Source: Methanoregula sp.
Lineage (GTDB): Archaea; Halobacteriota; Methanomicrobia; Methanomicrobiales; Methanospirillaceae
Assembly (NCBI RefSeq): GCF_028712425.1
Contig: NZ_JAQTQD010000012.1
Location: forward strand, 1-64,000
DNA: 64,000 bases
Direction: 5' to 3'
How positions within the stretch are numbered: the first letter of the stretch is position 1; every line of letters begins with the position of its first letter. The notes beneath the pieces were generated by a model that was not told where the DNA came from, searched no databases, and saw only the letters and a list, made by a program, of their open reading frames with translations. Below are positions 48,404-58,473 of this stretch, piece after piece. The position numbers and the translations under genes were made by a program.

Positions 48404-49701
48404 TCAAATATCACAATACCAGGATGGGGATTATGGGAATACTGAGGACAATTATCGCGCTGGGTGTCCTGTTTGCACTGGTCGTCGCCGTTATACCGGC
48501 AGTGCATGCTGCCGATGCCCCGACCGTGACGATCACAAATTACGAGGTCTCTCCCTCGGTGCTGATGCCGGACAGTCTGGGGACCATCACGGTCACCCTC
48601 ACGAACACGGCATCCAGCGCATCCACGACCGAGAAGACCGGAAAACTCGCAGCGGACGACTATTCCGTAATCACGACTGCGGACATAACCGTCAATATCG
48701 AAGATGTCCGTCTCGAGGGAAACGGTCTCCGTGTCCTGACCAAGAGCTATGACAAGGCAGGAAGCCTTGGCCCGGGCCAGTCCATCCCGCTTACCTTCTC
48801 GTTCCAGGCACCCGCACAAAGCGGGCTCTACTACCCGGAGGTCTGGGTAGCGGTCAAGGGAGGGAGCAGCACGAAATACCCCATCCCGGTCAATGTCAAC
48901 ACCGCTCTTGGGATCCAGAAGAAAGCGATCCTGATCACGGAGAGTTCGCTTGATGGCAGTGTCAACCCGGGTGATGAGATCCCCGTGACCCTGATCGTTA
49001 CGAATTCCGGCGAGCTGCTTGCCGATGATGTTACCCTGACCGTCACAAATGTCAGCGGGAAACTGGCGCCAAAAAGCGCTGACCTGTACCACCTTGGTAC
49101 AATCGGTCCCGGCGAACAGAAGACCGTGTCGCTTGTCCTCCTCTCTGACAAACAGGCCGGCTACGGCCTCGTCCGCGTGCCGGTGACGATCAGCTACAAT
49201 ACCATCGACGGAAAGCCTGTCTCCGAATCCACTGGTATCGACGTTGTTCTGAAGGGTAAGGCTGAACTGGGTTTCGTCTCGGTTGACACAAGCCCGGCGC
49301 GGCTCACGGAAAGTACACCGTTCGATCTCACGATCCGGATAGAGAACACCGGGACCGGTGAGGCGAAGCAGGTATCGGCGAAGGTAGACCTTCCTGCTGA
49401 CGGGACAAAGGAGGCATTCATCGGCAAGATCAAGCCGGGCAACGATGCCCCTGCCATATTCCTGCTTGAGGGCCTGAAAGGCGGCAATTATCCCTATAAC
49501 CTGACGATCACGTACACGGATGATATGGGGGTCCATACCTATACCCGGCAGATGAACCTGCGGGTGACACCCACAGATAACTCCGGCAGCATCATCCTCG
49601 TACTCCTTGTGCTTGCAGTGATCGGGTTCCTGGCCTGGCGGTACTGGTACCTGCCCAGGAAGAACGGTGACGGTACATTCCCATGGGAAAGAAAGAGTTG
49701 A
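48400..49701 (+). CDS. COG1361-like secreted protein with CARDB-like domains and C-terminal TM
   Basis: Signal peptide, repeated Ig-like segments, C-terminal TM (SIILVLLVLAVIGFLAWRYWYLPRK). Confidence 0.8.
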   Translation: MIKYHNTRMGIMGILRTIIALGVLFALVVAVIPAVHAADAPTVTITNYEVSPSVLMPDSLGTITVTLTNTASSASTTEKTGKLAADDYSVITTADITVNIEDVRLEGNGLRVLTKSYDKAGSLGPGQSIPLTFSFQAPAQSGLYYPEVWVAVKGGSSTKYPIPVNVNTALGIQKKAILITESSLDGSVNPGDEIPVTLIVTNSGELLADDVTLTVTNVSGKLAPKSADLYHLGTIGPGEQKTVSLVLLSDKQAGYGLVRVPVTISYNTIDGKPVSESTGIDVVLKGKAELGFVSVDTSPARLTESTPFDLTIRIENTGTGEAKQVSAKVDLPADGTKEAFIGKIKPGNDAPAIFLLEGLKGGNYPYNLTITYTDDMGVHTYTRQMNLRVTPTDNSGSIILVLLVLAVIGFLAWRYWYLPRKNGDGTFPWERKS

Positions 49702-50897
49702 GGGTCGCCTTCCTGCTCGCCCTGCGTTCGCTCCAGCGGGGAAGCAGGTCGAGCGTGATCCTGACCATCCTTATCATCGGGATGTGCTTCACCAACATGA
49801 TCTTCCTGCCCGGCCTCTTCAACGGGATCGGGCAGAGCATCACGAAGCAGGTCGTGGACTACGAGATTGGCAACGTGCTCGTCAGCCCCAAGTCCGGCGA
49901 ACGGTACATCTCCGACATGGACGCAACCCTCGACCTCATCAACGGCATGCCTGGCGTGGAGCGGGCCACACCGCATTTCAGCAAGGGGGCTACCCTGACG
50001 TACCGCAAACGGGTGCTCGGCGCCACGGTGCGGGCGATCCGGCCCAATGACGAGAAGCTCATCTCACCCCTGTACACCAAAATGGTTGCCGGCAGTTACC
50101 TCGGCGATGCGGATACCGGTGAGGTGATCATCGGCAAACCGCTTGCCGGTGATGCGTCGGTGAAGGAGAAGGACGAGTTCCAGGCCTCGCTTGGCGGGGT
50201 CCGGGTCGGTGACTCGATCACGATGGATTACGGCAACGGGTACGTGAAGGACTACCGGGTGAAGGGGATCTTCTACACCGGCTGGTACCAATCGGACACC
50301 GCTGTTTACGTGAGTTATACGGATATGGCGCTTGCGGACCCGCGGGCTGCTGACAATGCGGAGTATATCACGGTCAAGATCAAGCCCGGGTATTCCGAGA
50401 AGTTCGTAAAAGACGAGCTCCAGCAGTACGGTGTCTCTGAAAAAGTCCAGACAACCGCCGACCTGCTCGAAAAGAGCATGGGGCGGGCGCTCCAGAGCTT
50501 CGCCATCATCAACATGGTCTCGCTCATCGTGGGCATCATTATCACCACGGTGGTGCTCTTCATCGTGATCACAATCAAGACCATTAACAGCCGCCGGCAG
50601 ATCGGGATCCTCAAAGCAATCGGGGTGGACAAGGAGGTCATCATGCACAACTACGGGTTCCAGGTGGTCATCATGTCGGTGCTCGGGATCCTGTTCGGTC
50701 TCGTGCTCACGCTCCTGATGGCAGCGTACCTTGCGGCACATCCCATTGTCACGCCCGAGTGGTCGGCGACCCTGTACCTGACACCCTGGGACCTGGTCCA
50801 GAACTCCCTGATCCTCTTTGCCGCATCGCTCGTTGCGGGATATGTGCCTGCGTACCAGGTATCGCGCGAAGACATCCAGTCCGCCATGAGGGCCTGA
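49683..50897 (+). CDS. ABC transporter permease, MacB/LolC-FtsX type
   Basis: N-terminal TM, large periplasmic-type domain, three C-terminal TMs; INSRRQIGILKAIGV motif. Confidence 0.9.
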   Translation: MGKKELRVAFLLALRSLQRGSRSSVILTILIIGMCFTNMIFLPGLFNGIGQSITKQVVDYEIGNVLVSPKSGERYISDMDATLDLINGMPGVERATPHFSKGATLTYRKRVLGATVRAIRPNDEKLISPLYTKMVAGSYLGDADTGEVIIGKPLAGDASVKEKDEFQASLGGVRVGDSITMDYGNGYVKDYRVKGIFYTGWYQSDTAVYVSYTDMALADPRAADNAEYITVKIKPGYSEKFVKDELQQYGVSEKVQTTADLLEKSMGRALQSFAIINMVSLIVGIIITTVVLFIVITIKTINSRRQIGILKAIGVDKEVIMHNYGFQVVIMSVLGILFGLVLTLLMAAYLAAHPIVTPEWSATLYLTPWDLVQNSLILFAASLVAGYVPAYQVSREDIQSAMRA

Positions 50898-50898
50898 C

Positions 50899-51591
50899 AT
50901 GATCCAGATATCCGACCTGACGAAAATTTACCGGATGGGGACTGTCGAAGTACGGGCGCTCGATGGTGTCACGCTCGACATCGCAAAGGGGGAGTTTGTC
51001 GGCATCATGGGAGCGAGCGGGAGCGGCAAGACCACCCTCCTGCACATGCTCGGCCTCCTGGACGATCCCACCAAAGGGAAGATCAATATCGAGGGTACCG
51101 ACGTGCTTGCGCTCTCGGATTACGAGAAGACGATGTTCCGGCTGTACAAGCTCGGGTACGTCTTCCAGGACTATGCCCTGGTCCCTGACCTGACCGTGAT
51201 GGAGAACGTCTCCCTGCCGGCAATGCTCCGGAAGGACCGGAGCGAGGAGCAGATCAGGAAGGACAGCGACTTCGTTCTGGAGAGGATCGGGCTTCTCGAC
51301 CGGTGTGACCACCTCCCCCGCGAACTCTCGGGAGGCCAGCAGCAGCGGGTCTCGATTGCCCGTGCTATCGTGAACAAACCCGACATCCTGTTTGCCGACG
51401 AACCGTGCGCGAACCTCGACACCGAGAACTCGCGGATGGTGCTCGACCTCTTCCATGACATCAACGAAGAGATGAAGCAGACCATCGTGATGGTCTCCCA
51501 CGAGGACTGGCACAAGGAGTACTTCCACCGGATCGTCCGGCTCAAGGACGGGAAGGTCGTGAGCGACGGGACCAATCCGTCAGCACACTAG
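50899..51591 (+). CDS. ABC transporter ATP-binding protein
   Basis: GASGSGKTTLLHMLG Walker A, ELSGGQQQRVSIARAI signature, ILFADEP Walker B. Confidence 0.95.
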   Translation: MIQISDLTKIYRMGTVEVRALDGVTLDIAKGEFVGIMGASGSGKTTLLHMLGLLDDPTKGKINIEGTDVLALSDYEKTMFRLYKLGYVFQDYALVPDLTVMENVSLPAMLRKDRSEEQIRKDSDFVLERIGLLDRCDHLPRELSGGQQQRVSIARAIVNKPDILFADEPCANLDTENSRMVLDLFHDINEEMKQTIVMVSHEDWHKEYFHRIVRLKDGKVVSDGTNPSAH

Positions 51592-51629
51592 ATCCCCTTT
51601 GGCGGATCCCTCACCTTTTTTTCCTGCTG

Positions 51630-52328
51630 ATGCCGACTATTCCGGCAGTGATGCAAACTCCCGAAATTCCCGTTGAGAAGATCCTCCGTTCGCGCCGGAA
51701 GACGATAGCGCTTGAGGTGACCCCTCAGGCAACCCTCGTCGTGCGTGCACCGCACCGGCTGCCGCAGGCATACATCGATCGCATGATCCTTGAGAAGAGC
51801 ATATGGATCAAAAAGAAGATGGCCGAGATGCGGGCACGGCCGCAGGCTCCGGTGCGGCTGTATGAAGAGGGGGAGGTCTTCTGGTTCCTCGGCCGTGCGT
51901 ATCCGCTGCACTATACGGACGATCCCGTCGGTGCGATCGTGCGCACCGACAGGCTTGAGGTCTCCCGAACCCTCCGTCCCGATATCCGGAATGCCCTGCA
52001 GCGCTGGTACGTGGAGGAGGCCAAAAAGGAGATTGCTGCCCGCTGCATGTACTTCTCGATGATGACCGGCTACTCTCCCACTTCGATCCGCATCACCAAT
52101 GCAAAAGGGCGCTGGGGTTCCTGCACGTACAAGGGAGGGCTCAACTTCAGCTGGCGCCTTGTCCAGGCCCCGCTTTCGATCGTGGACTATGTCATTGTCC
52201 ACGAGCTCGTCCACCTCCGGCAGCACGATCATTCAAAAAAGTTCTGGACAAAGGTCGAAGCGCTCATGCCGGATTATCAGCAGCGGCGGGAGTGGCTTCG
52301 TGAGAACGAGCGGTTGCTGAGGATTTGA
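51630..52328 (+). CDS. YgjP-like/DUF45 M48-type metallopeptidase
   Basis: KGRWGSCTYKGGLNFSWRLVQAP...IVDYVIVHELVHLRQHDHSKKFW. Confidence 0.9.
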   Translation: MPTIPAVMQTPEIPVEKILRSRRKTIALEVTPQATLVVRAPHRLPQAYIDRMILEKSIWIKKKMAEMRARPQAPVRLYEEGEVFWFLGRAYPLHYTDDPVGAIVRTDRLEVSRTLRPDIRNALQRWYVEEAKKEIAARCMYFSMMTGYSPTSIRITNAKGRWGSCTYKGGLNFSWRLVQAPLSIVDYVIVHELVHLRQHDHSKKFWTKVEALMPDYQQRREWLRENERLLRI

Positions 52329-52382
52329 GATCCCCCATCCATTAGCCGCTCTCTTATCATTCCGCCCGCCCAACAGGTAGAG

Positions 52383-52919
52383 ATGAATTCCTTTTTTATC
52401 CGGCAGGAACTCCCGGACGATGCCCCCGGTATATCCGAAGTCCACCTCCAGGCCTTCGGCCAGGACGGGGAATCGCGACTCGTCGATGCCCTTCGCAACG
52501 ATGGTGTTGTCAATCCCGATCTCTCCTTTGTTGCCGTGCATGGAGAACGGATCATCGGGCATATCCTCTTCACCCCGGTCCAGATTGTATCCGGAACGGT
52601 CGCATCACCGGCCCTTGCACTTGCCCCGCTCGGTGTCCACCAGGACTACCAGTGCAGGGGCATCGGGGCAGCCCTCATCGAGGAGGGGCTGGATGAGTGC
52701 CGCCGTCTCGGCCACCATATTGTGATCGTGGTCGGCCATCCATTGTATTATCCCCGGTTTGGGTTCACGGCTGCCAGTGACGCCGGGATCACAGCACCAT
52801 TCCCCTGCCCGGATGATGCCTTCATGGCACTCTCCTTAAAGCCCGGGGCACTCGACGGGATCGGGGGGATGGTCCGTTACCCGGCTGCGTTCGACGCGGT
52901 CGGGGCCCATACCTCGTAA
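52383..52919 (+). CDS. GNAT N-acetyltransferase, YhbS-like
   Basis: LAPLGVHQDYQCRGIGAALIEEGLDECRRLGHHIVIVVGHPLYYPRFGF. Confidence 0.88.
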   Translation: MNSFFIRQELPDDAPGISEVHLQAFGQDGESRLVDALRNDGVVNPDLSFVAVHGERIIGHILFTPVQIVSGTVASPALALAPLGVHQDYQCRGIGAALIEEGLDECRRLGHHIVIVVGHPLYYPRFGFTAASDAGITAPFPCPDDAFMALSLKPGALDGIGGMVRYPAAFDAVGAHTS

Positions 52920-53651
52920 TCAGTAACCTGGAGCGTCCCCCTCTTTTTTCCCCACGGTTGCAAGATAGATCAGAAACTGGGATTCCCCGTCTATTCCGAG
53001 CAGGCGGTCCATGATGTCATCATCGAACGCTGCGATGGCGCAAACGCCGCATCCCACAGCTTCGGCAGCGAGGTACAGGTTCTGGCACACGTGGCCGGCA
53101 TCGAGATGGAGATCGCGATATCCCCGCTCGCCATAGCGCCATGTCATCCGGTACGGGACAGCAGTCCAAAGGAAGACAGCACCGCTCATGAGGACGAACT
53201 GCTGGTTGAAACAGGCCTCCGTGACCTTATGGGGGAGTTGCGGATCGATGTCGAGCTGCTGGAGCCGGTGAGAGAGCGCAAGGAACCGGTACAGTCCGGG
53301 CTCCAGCCCGTCCACGTTATTGAGCAGTAAAAACGTCTCGAATGCATGCCGTGCCCCGGCCGAGGGAACCGTGCGGAAGGTCGCCTGTGACCCGTATACC
53401 TTCTTTGTGCCCTGCGTGCACCAGAGGAGGAACGAGAGTTCATCCAGGGTGACAGGTTCGCGGGCATAATGCCGGATACTCTGCCGTTGCTCTATTGCGG
53501 TCCGGAGATCCTTTTCTGGAATGTCGAGGGATACCGGTGGCGGGAGATCGATGACCGGCTTTTTCGGGTCAGCAGGCACTTCGAGCGGGGGCTGGGGCAC
53601 ACCCCGCTGCTGGTCGCTTGCTCCGATGAACCGGTATTTCGTCTTCTCCAT
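52920..53651 (-). CDS. SagB/ThcOx-type nitroreductase-family oxidoreductase
   Basis: IEQRQSIRHYAREPVTLDELSFLLWCTQGTKK...TVPSAGARHAFETFLLLNNV. Confidence 0.85.
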   Translation of the reverse strand: MEKTKYRFIGASDQQRGVPQPPLEVPADPKKPVIDLPPPVSLDIPEKDLRTAIEQRQSIRHYAREPVTLDELSFLLWCTQGTKKVYGSQATFRTVPSAGARHAFETFLLLNNVDGLEPGLYRFLALSHRLQQLDIDPQLPHKVTEACFNQQFVLMSGAVFLWTAVPYRMTWRYGERGYRDLHLDAGHVCQNLYLAAEAVGCGVCAIAAFDDDIMDRLLGIDGESQFLIYLATVGKKEGDAPGY

Positions 53652-53734
53652 AAACTCACGGCCGGTCCCGCGAGGGGCTGCATCTCCTGCTCTCATCGCA
53701 ACGTCTCGTTAAGAGAGCATATCCTCTCCATGCC

Positions 53735-55051
53735 ATGAGAGTATCGGTGGCGGCAACCCCGGACCGCACAGCATATACCCTTTCCTCGCCAACCCCTCCT
53801 TACGATATGACGCACGGGGTACCCCTTCCCGCCGGCATGGACCTGGCGGATTACCTGCATGACGTAGTACTGCACGCAGGCCCGTCCATGCAGGAGGAGC
53901 CAGTATCCTTTACCGGAACGGTGGTGAAAAAATTTACCGGGGAGTTCTGGACCTCCCGGCAGCGGCAGGGAGGGTCTCTCCACGAAATATCATACCGTGC
54001 ATGCTTCAAGCCGCAACTGCCACGGTTCTTCATCTCGCTTTTGACAAAGAAAGGGGATGTTGTTTACGATCCCTTCAGCGGCAGGGGGACGACCGTCATC
54101 GAAGCTGCGCTCATGGGAAGGAGCGTGGTGGCAAACGATATCAATCCGCTCTCCCGGGTAATGACCGAGCCCCGTTTCTTCCCACCGGAACTCGAACAGG
54201 TGGAGAAGCGGCTCGCGCTGATCCAAAAGGAGGGGAGCAGGGCGGATATCGATCTCTCGATGTTCTATCATCCCGCAACAGAACAGGAGATCGCTGCCCT
54301 CAGGGAATACCTTCTGGCGAGAAAAGAAGCCCACCGCGACGACATGCTTGACCGCTGGATTGCGATGGTTGCGACCAACCGTCTCACGGGCCACTCGAAA
54401 GGATTCTTTTCGGTCTATACGCTCCCGCCAAACCAGGCAGTCTCTCCCTCAAGCCAGGAGAAGATCAATAAAAAGCGCCGCCAGGCACCGGAATACCGCG
54501 ATACCCGGCAGCTCATCCTCACCAAGACAAAAAGCCTGCTCCGGACGCTTACCGGCGAGGAGAAAAGGAACCTTGCACGGGCGGGAAAGAGTGCCCGGCT
54601 GCTCTCGGAAGATGCCCGCAAAACAAAAGAGATCCCGGATGAGTCGGTTCACCTGACCGTCACATCACCCCCGTTCCTTGACATCGTCCAGTACCGGGAA
54701 GACAACTGGCTCCGCTGCTGGTTCAACGGTCTTGACGAGCAGGCCATCGGGAAACGGATCACCATGGCACGGACTCTTGACGGCTGGTCGTCTGTCATGG
54801 GGCAGGTCTTCAAGGAATTGTTCCGGATCACAAAGCCGGGCGGGTATGTTGCCTTCGAAGTAGGGGAGGTGCGCAAGCGGACAGTCCGGCTTGAGGAGCA
54901 CGTTGTGCCCCTTGGGATCCACGCCGGGTTCACCTGCGATTGCATCCTGATCAACCAGCAGGTCTTTACGAAGACCTCCAATATCTGGGGTGTTGAGAAT
55001 AATGCCTGTGGCACGAATACCAACCGCATTGTTGTATTCCGGAAATCCTGA
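53735..55051 (+). CDS. DNA/RNA amino-methyltransferase-like protein (N4/N6 type); alternative start 53807
   Basis: DPFSGRGTTVIEAALMGRSVVANDINPLS then VTSPPFLDIVQYREDNWLRCWF. Confidence 0.78.
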   Translation: MRVSVAATPDRTAYTLSSPTPPYDMTHGVPLPAGMDLADYLHDVVLHAGPSMQEEPVSFTGTVVKKFTGEFWTSRQRQGGSLHEISYRACFKPQLPRFFISLLTKKGDVVYDPFSGRGTTVIEAALMGRSVVANDINPLSRVMTEPRFFPPELEQVEKRLALIQKEGSRADIDLSMFYHPATEQEIAALREYLLARKEAHRDDMLDRWIAMVATNRLTGHSKGFFSVYTLPPNQAVSPSSQEKINKKRRQAPEYRDTRQLILTKTKSLLRTLTGEEKRNLARAGKSARLLSEDARKTKEIPDESVHLTVTSPPFLDIVQYREDNWLRCWFNGLDEQAIGKRITMARTLDGWSSVMGQVFKELFRITKPGGYVAFEVGEVRKRTVRLEEHVVPLGIHAGFTCDCILINQQVFTKTSNIWGVENNACGTNTNRIVVFRKS

Positions 55052-55136
55052 TGCTGCACAATGAGCACCGGATGCGGGATAAAAGCAGGATCCGGCAAAT
55101 CTTGATATTTGAACAACCATAATTTCATTGTTGATA

Positions 55137-56222
55137 ATGGCGGGACAAAAGCACGCTATCGGGAGGGGATGCGAAACGTGGCGGATGATACTCCTGCCGG
55201 TTACTGCGATATTCTTCCTCTCTCTCCTCCTCCCTGTCACTGCCGCCGATGACGCGAGTAACTCAGACACTGTTGCGATCCGGCAGGCCCATCTTGCCTG
55301 GACTGCCCTTGACAAGGAGTACGATCTCTCCACTGCCGTCATGTACTGTAACACCCTCTACGGCTCGGACATAACAGAGATGAGCCGGCTCCTGGCAGAA
55401 TTCAGGAAGCAGGAAACCCGCATCAAGGATACCGCAACCAGCACGGAGGTTGACGCGCTCATCGAAGAGATGCGGAACTCGACCAGCCGGTTCCGGGAAG
55501 AGACATTCTCCGTGATGATAAAAGGGCAGGGAAAGTGGGACGTGCTGGAGAGCCAGATCCTGGATGCAAAGAACAACAATCCCTACATCCTCCAGAAAAA
55601 GGAGCAGTACTGGGCGATAAGAACAAAGGCCCAGCTCGCGGCATTCGACACCTGGGCCAGGGAAGGGCAGGAGCGGCTCGATATCCTGAAAGCGCAGGGG
55701 TACGACACCACAACCGCCCAGCGCTCTCTCGATGTCTTCGCCTCGAAAAAATCTGCCGTGAGTGCAGTGTTCGCAGCCAAATCCGAGATATCGATCAGGT
55801 CAGTAAACCAGCAAATCCAGCCGTTCTCGCAGGATTTCATCCGGAAACTCGCAGAAGTCCAGGAGCAGGTGCCGGACACAGTCCGGTTCCAGTTCTTCAT
55901 TGACCAGGGATTCCGGGCAACGGCGCTGTGTGACAAGGCGAATGCCGAACTCATCCCGATCCTGCTTGATATCGATGATAGCGAAGCGCTCGTGAAAAAG
56001 ACCAAGAACGATCTTACGAATGCACAGCGGATGCTCAACACGGGAAGCCTTGAGAATACAAAGACCCCGCTGAGGCTTGTCCAGAAAGATCTGTCCGACC
56101 TTGCCCAGATGTACCGTGACATTGCTTCCACCATGGACCTGGGAAAAGAACTGAATGATGAACTCAATACCCTTGCCCTCCGGCTTGACAATACCGCTGA
56201 CCAGATGAGGGATGCACTATGA
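55137..56222 (+). CDS. Hypothetical secreted coiled-coil protein
   Basis: Signal peptide (MILLPVTAIFFLSLLLPVTAAD), highly helical remainder. Confidence 0.7.
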   Translation: MAGQKHAIGRGCETWRMILLPVTAIFFLSLLLPVTAADDASNSDTVAIRQAHLAWTALDKEYDLSTAVMYCNTLYGSDITEMSRLLAEFRKQETRIKDTATSTEVDALIEEMRNSTSRFREETFSVMIKGQGKWDVLESQILDAKNNNPYILQKKEQYWAIRTKAQLAAFDTWAREGQERLDILKAQGYDTTTAQRSLDVFASKKSAVSAVFAAKSEISIRSVNQQIQPFSQDFIRKLAEVQEQVPDTVRFQFFIDQGFRATALCDKANAELIPILLDIDDSEALVKKTKNDLTNAQRMLNTGSLENTKTPLRLVQKDLSDLAQMYRDIASTMDLGKELNDELNTLALRLDNTADQMRDAL

Positions 56223-56686
56223 AGACGTCCAAGGGGATCTTCGTCCTCTCTGTAATCCTGTTGCTGGTGCTCTTCCCGCTGGCTGCGGGATGCCTCTCCG
56301 TCCCGGGCCCGGAGAGCCAGAAAAAGACCCCGGCGGTAACTGCCGCCGTGACCCGCTCACCCCAGACCACGGCCCCGGCAACAACCGTTGTGCAGGGGAC
56401 GGTTGTGACAGAACCTGCAGCTTTGAGGACAACCACGCTTCCCACCCCTGTTGCGACAACAGCACCCACAGTCTCCCGCTATGCGGCTGAGACCTGCACG
56501 GGGCAGGGAGGATCCCAGGTCCACCCCGGCCAGATGTGCCCCGGCACCTGGCTGGCTGCAACCAACACCTTCAGCTGCTGTTCTGTGAAACCTGCTGACG
56601 CCAAAGGGAGCAATAATACCATCTCTGCCGCCCCGTTCACCCTGACGGTGAATATTGATGATAATCTTGGCAGCATCCGTCCCTGA
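56219..56686 (+). CDS. Hypothetical lipoprotein with cysteine-rich C-terminal domain
   Basis: Lipobox FPLAAGCLS, T/P/A-rich linker, CTGQGGSQVHPGQMCPGTWLAATNTFSCCSVKP; ATGA overlap with upstream gene. Confidence 0.7.
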   Translation: MKTSKGIFVLSVILLLVLFPLAAGCLSVPGPESQKKTPAVTAAVTRSPQTTAPATTVVQGTVVTEPAALRTTTLPTPVATTAPTVSRYAAETCTGQGGSQVHPGQMCPGTWLAATNTFSCCSVKPADAKGSNNTISAAPFTLTVNIDDNLGSIRP

Positions 56687-56798
56687 ACCCGGGCAAATCA
56701 TGTTTTTGTGGCACCAGAAGTCACGGTCTCTTTTATGACCTCACCCGTGCTGCCGGCAGAAAGCACGCATTAAGTATCACCACATCCAAGTGGTACGC

Positions 56799-58460
56799 AT
56801 GGTCACCCGTATCGTCCGGTACGCTCAGATTATCGATATCCTGAGCAAGTATGGTTTTGGCATCGGCCTTGAGAAGCTCTTTCCCGGACGGGTGCGGCTC
56901 AAACTTCCCGGAGGAGAGAAAGCGGCCGAAGGCACGTCTCCCTACGAACGGATACGGCTTGCCCTTGAGGAGCTCGGCCCGACCTTTGTAAAGTTCGGGC
57001 AGATCATGAGCACGAGGACCGAACTGCTGCCGCCGGAGATGATCGATCAGCTCAAGCGGCTGCAGGACCATGCGAAACCGGTGCCTTTCTCCGAGATCAT
57101 GGCCATCATCGAGGAGAATTGTCCCGAGTGGGAGGACTATTTTGGTGACATCGAGGAGACACCGGTGGCATCCGCCTCCATCGGGCAGGTCCACCGGGCG
57201 TACCTCCGGGACGGGACCAAAGTCGCCCTGAAGATCCAGCGCCCCGGCATCCCGGAAATAATCGAGCTGGATATCGGGATCCTCCAGTCCATGGCCGAGC
57301 GGATCGAGACCGTCCTCCCTGAGACACGGCTCTATAATCCCAAGGGGATGGTGGACGATTTCGCTCACCAGATCGTCAAGGAACTGGACTTCACCCGGGA
57401 CGCCCGGAACGCGAACCGGATGTCCCGGAACTTCCAGAACTTCCCGGGGGTCAGGTTCCCGAAGATCTACTGGGAGTATTCAAAACCCCATTTCCTGGTC
57501 ATGGAATTCGTCGAGGGTGTCAGAATCGACGACCGCGAGGCCATCATGGAGATGGGCCTTGATCCTCACGCGATTGGTGTCCGCGGATTTCATGCATACC
57601 TCAAGATGATCTTCGAGGACGGTTACTTCCATGGCGATCCCCATCCGGGCAACCTGCTCGTGACAAAGGAAGGAGACATTGTTTTCCTGGACTTCGGGAT
57701 CGTCGGCATCCTGCGGCCGGAGAAACGGCAGAACTTCATCAACCTCCTCTTTGCCCTGACAACAGACAACATCGAACTGATGATCCGGTCGCTTGAAGGC
57801 TTCGGGATCGTGATCGCCGAGGAGGATCGCGAATCGCTCCGCGATGATCTCTATATCATGATGCATGACTTCTCGGGAGGCGAAGGGGACGGCGTCTCGC
57901 AGCTGAACTTCGGGCTGGTGGTTGCCGAGCTGACCGAGGCGATGCGGCGCTACCGGCTGAAGGTACCGATGAACCTGATGCTGCTTTTAAAGGTCTTTGT
58001 CATGGTCCTCGACATTGGCGTGCGGCTCGATCCGAAGTTCAACTTCGGCAAGGAGATTACCCCTTACCTCTCCAAGCTTGCCGATGTGAACACATTCTCT
58101 GAGGGCTACATGAAGCGGGCCTCAATGGCGCTTCTCGAGGGTGCCGATGCACTGCTCGACATGCCCCGGAACATCAACCTGATGCTACGGAGGCTCTCGA
58201 CCGGGTCCTTCAAGCTCGAGATCGTGGAGAACGATATCCAGAAACTCCAGATGGCCCTCGACCGGTTCAGCGACAAGCTCCTCATGGGGATGGTGGTTGC
58301 ATCGCTTGTCATTGGCTCCTCGCTCGTACTCCAGGTCTCGTCCGTCACCCTTCCCACGCAGATCTCATGGATTGCCATCGGTGGGTATACGGCTGCCGTA
58401 CTCTGCGGGTTCTATGCGATCTACCACGTCATTTTCCTGAAGTTCCGGATGGAGCGGTAG
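56799..58460 (+). CDS. ABC1/AarF/UbiB-family atypical kinase
   Basis: FGQIMSTRTELLPPEM; PVASASIGQVHRA; VALKIQRPG; HGDPHPGNLLVTKEGDIVFLDFGIVG. Confidence 0.95.
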   Translation: MVTRIVRYAQIIDILSKYGFGIGLEKLFPGRVRLKLPGGEKAAEGTSPYERIRLALEELGPTFVKFGQIMSTRTELLPPEMIDQLKRLQDHAKPVPFSEIMAIIEENCPEWEDYFGDIEETPVASASIGQVHRAYLRDGTKVALKIQRPGIPEIIELDIGILQSMAERIETVLPETRLYNPKGMVDDFAHQIVKELDFTRDARNANRMSRNFQNFPGVRFPKIYWEYSKPHFLVMEFVEGVRIDDREAIMEMGLDPHAIGVRGFHAYLKMIFEDGYFHGDPHPGNLLVTKEGDIVFLDFGIVGILRPEKRQNFINLLFALTTDNIELMIRSLEGFGIVIAEEDRESLRDDLYIMMHDFSGGEGDGVSQLNFGLVVAELTEAMRRYRLKVPMNLMLLLKVFVMVLDIGVRLDPKFNFGKEITPYLSKLADVNTFSEGYMKRASMALLEGADALLDMPRNINLMLRRLSTGSFKLEIVENDIQKLQMALDRFSDKLLMGMVVASLVIGSSLVLQVSSVTLPTQISWIAIGGYTAAVLCGFYAIYHVIFLKFRMER

Positions 58461-58473
58461 AAAGGTCCCTCTC

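Noticed and set aside
47806-49536. 576-aa minus-strand ORF
   Set aside because: Antisense to the toastrack and COG1361 genes; low-complexity Arg/Asp-rich translation
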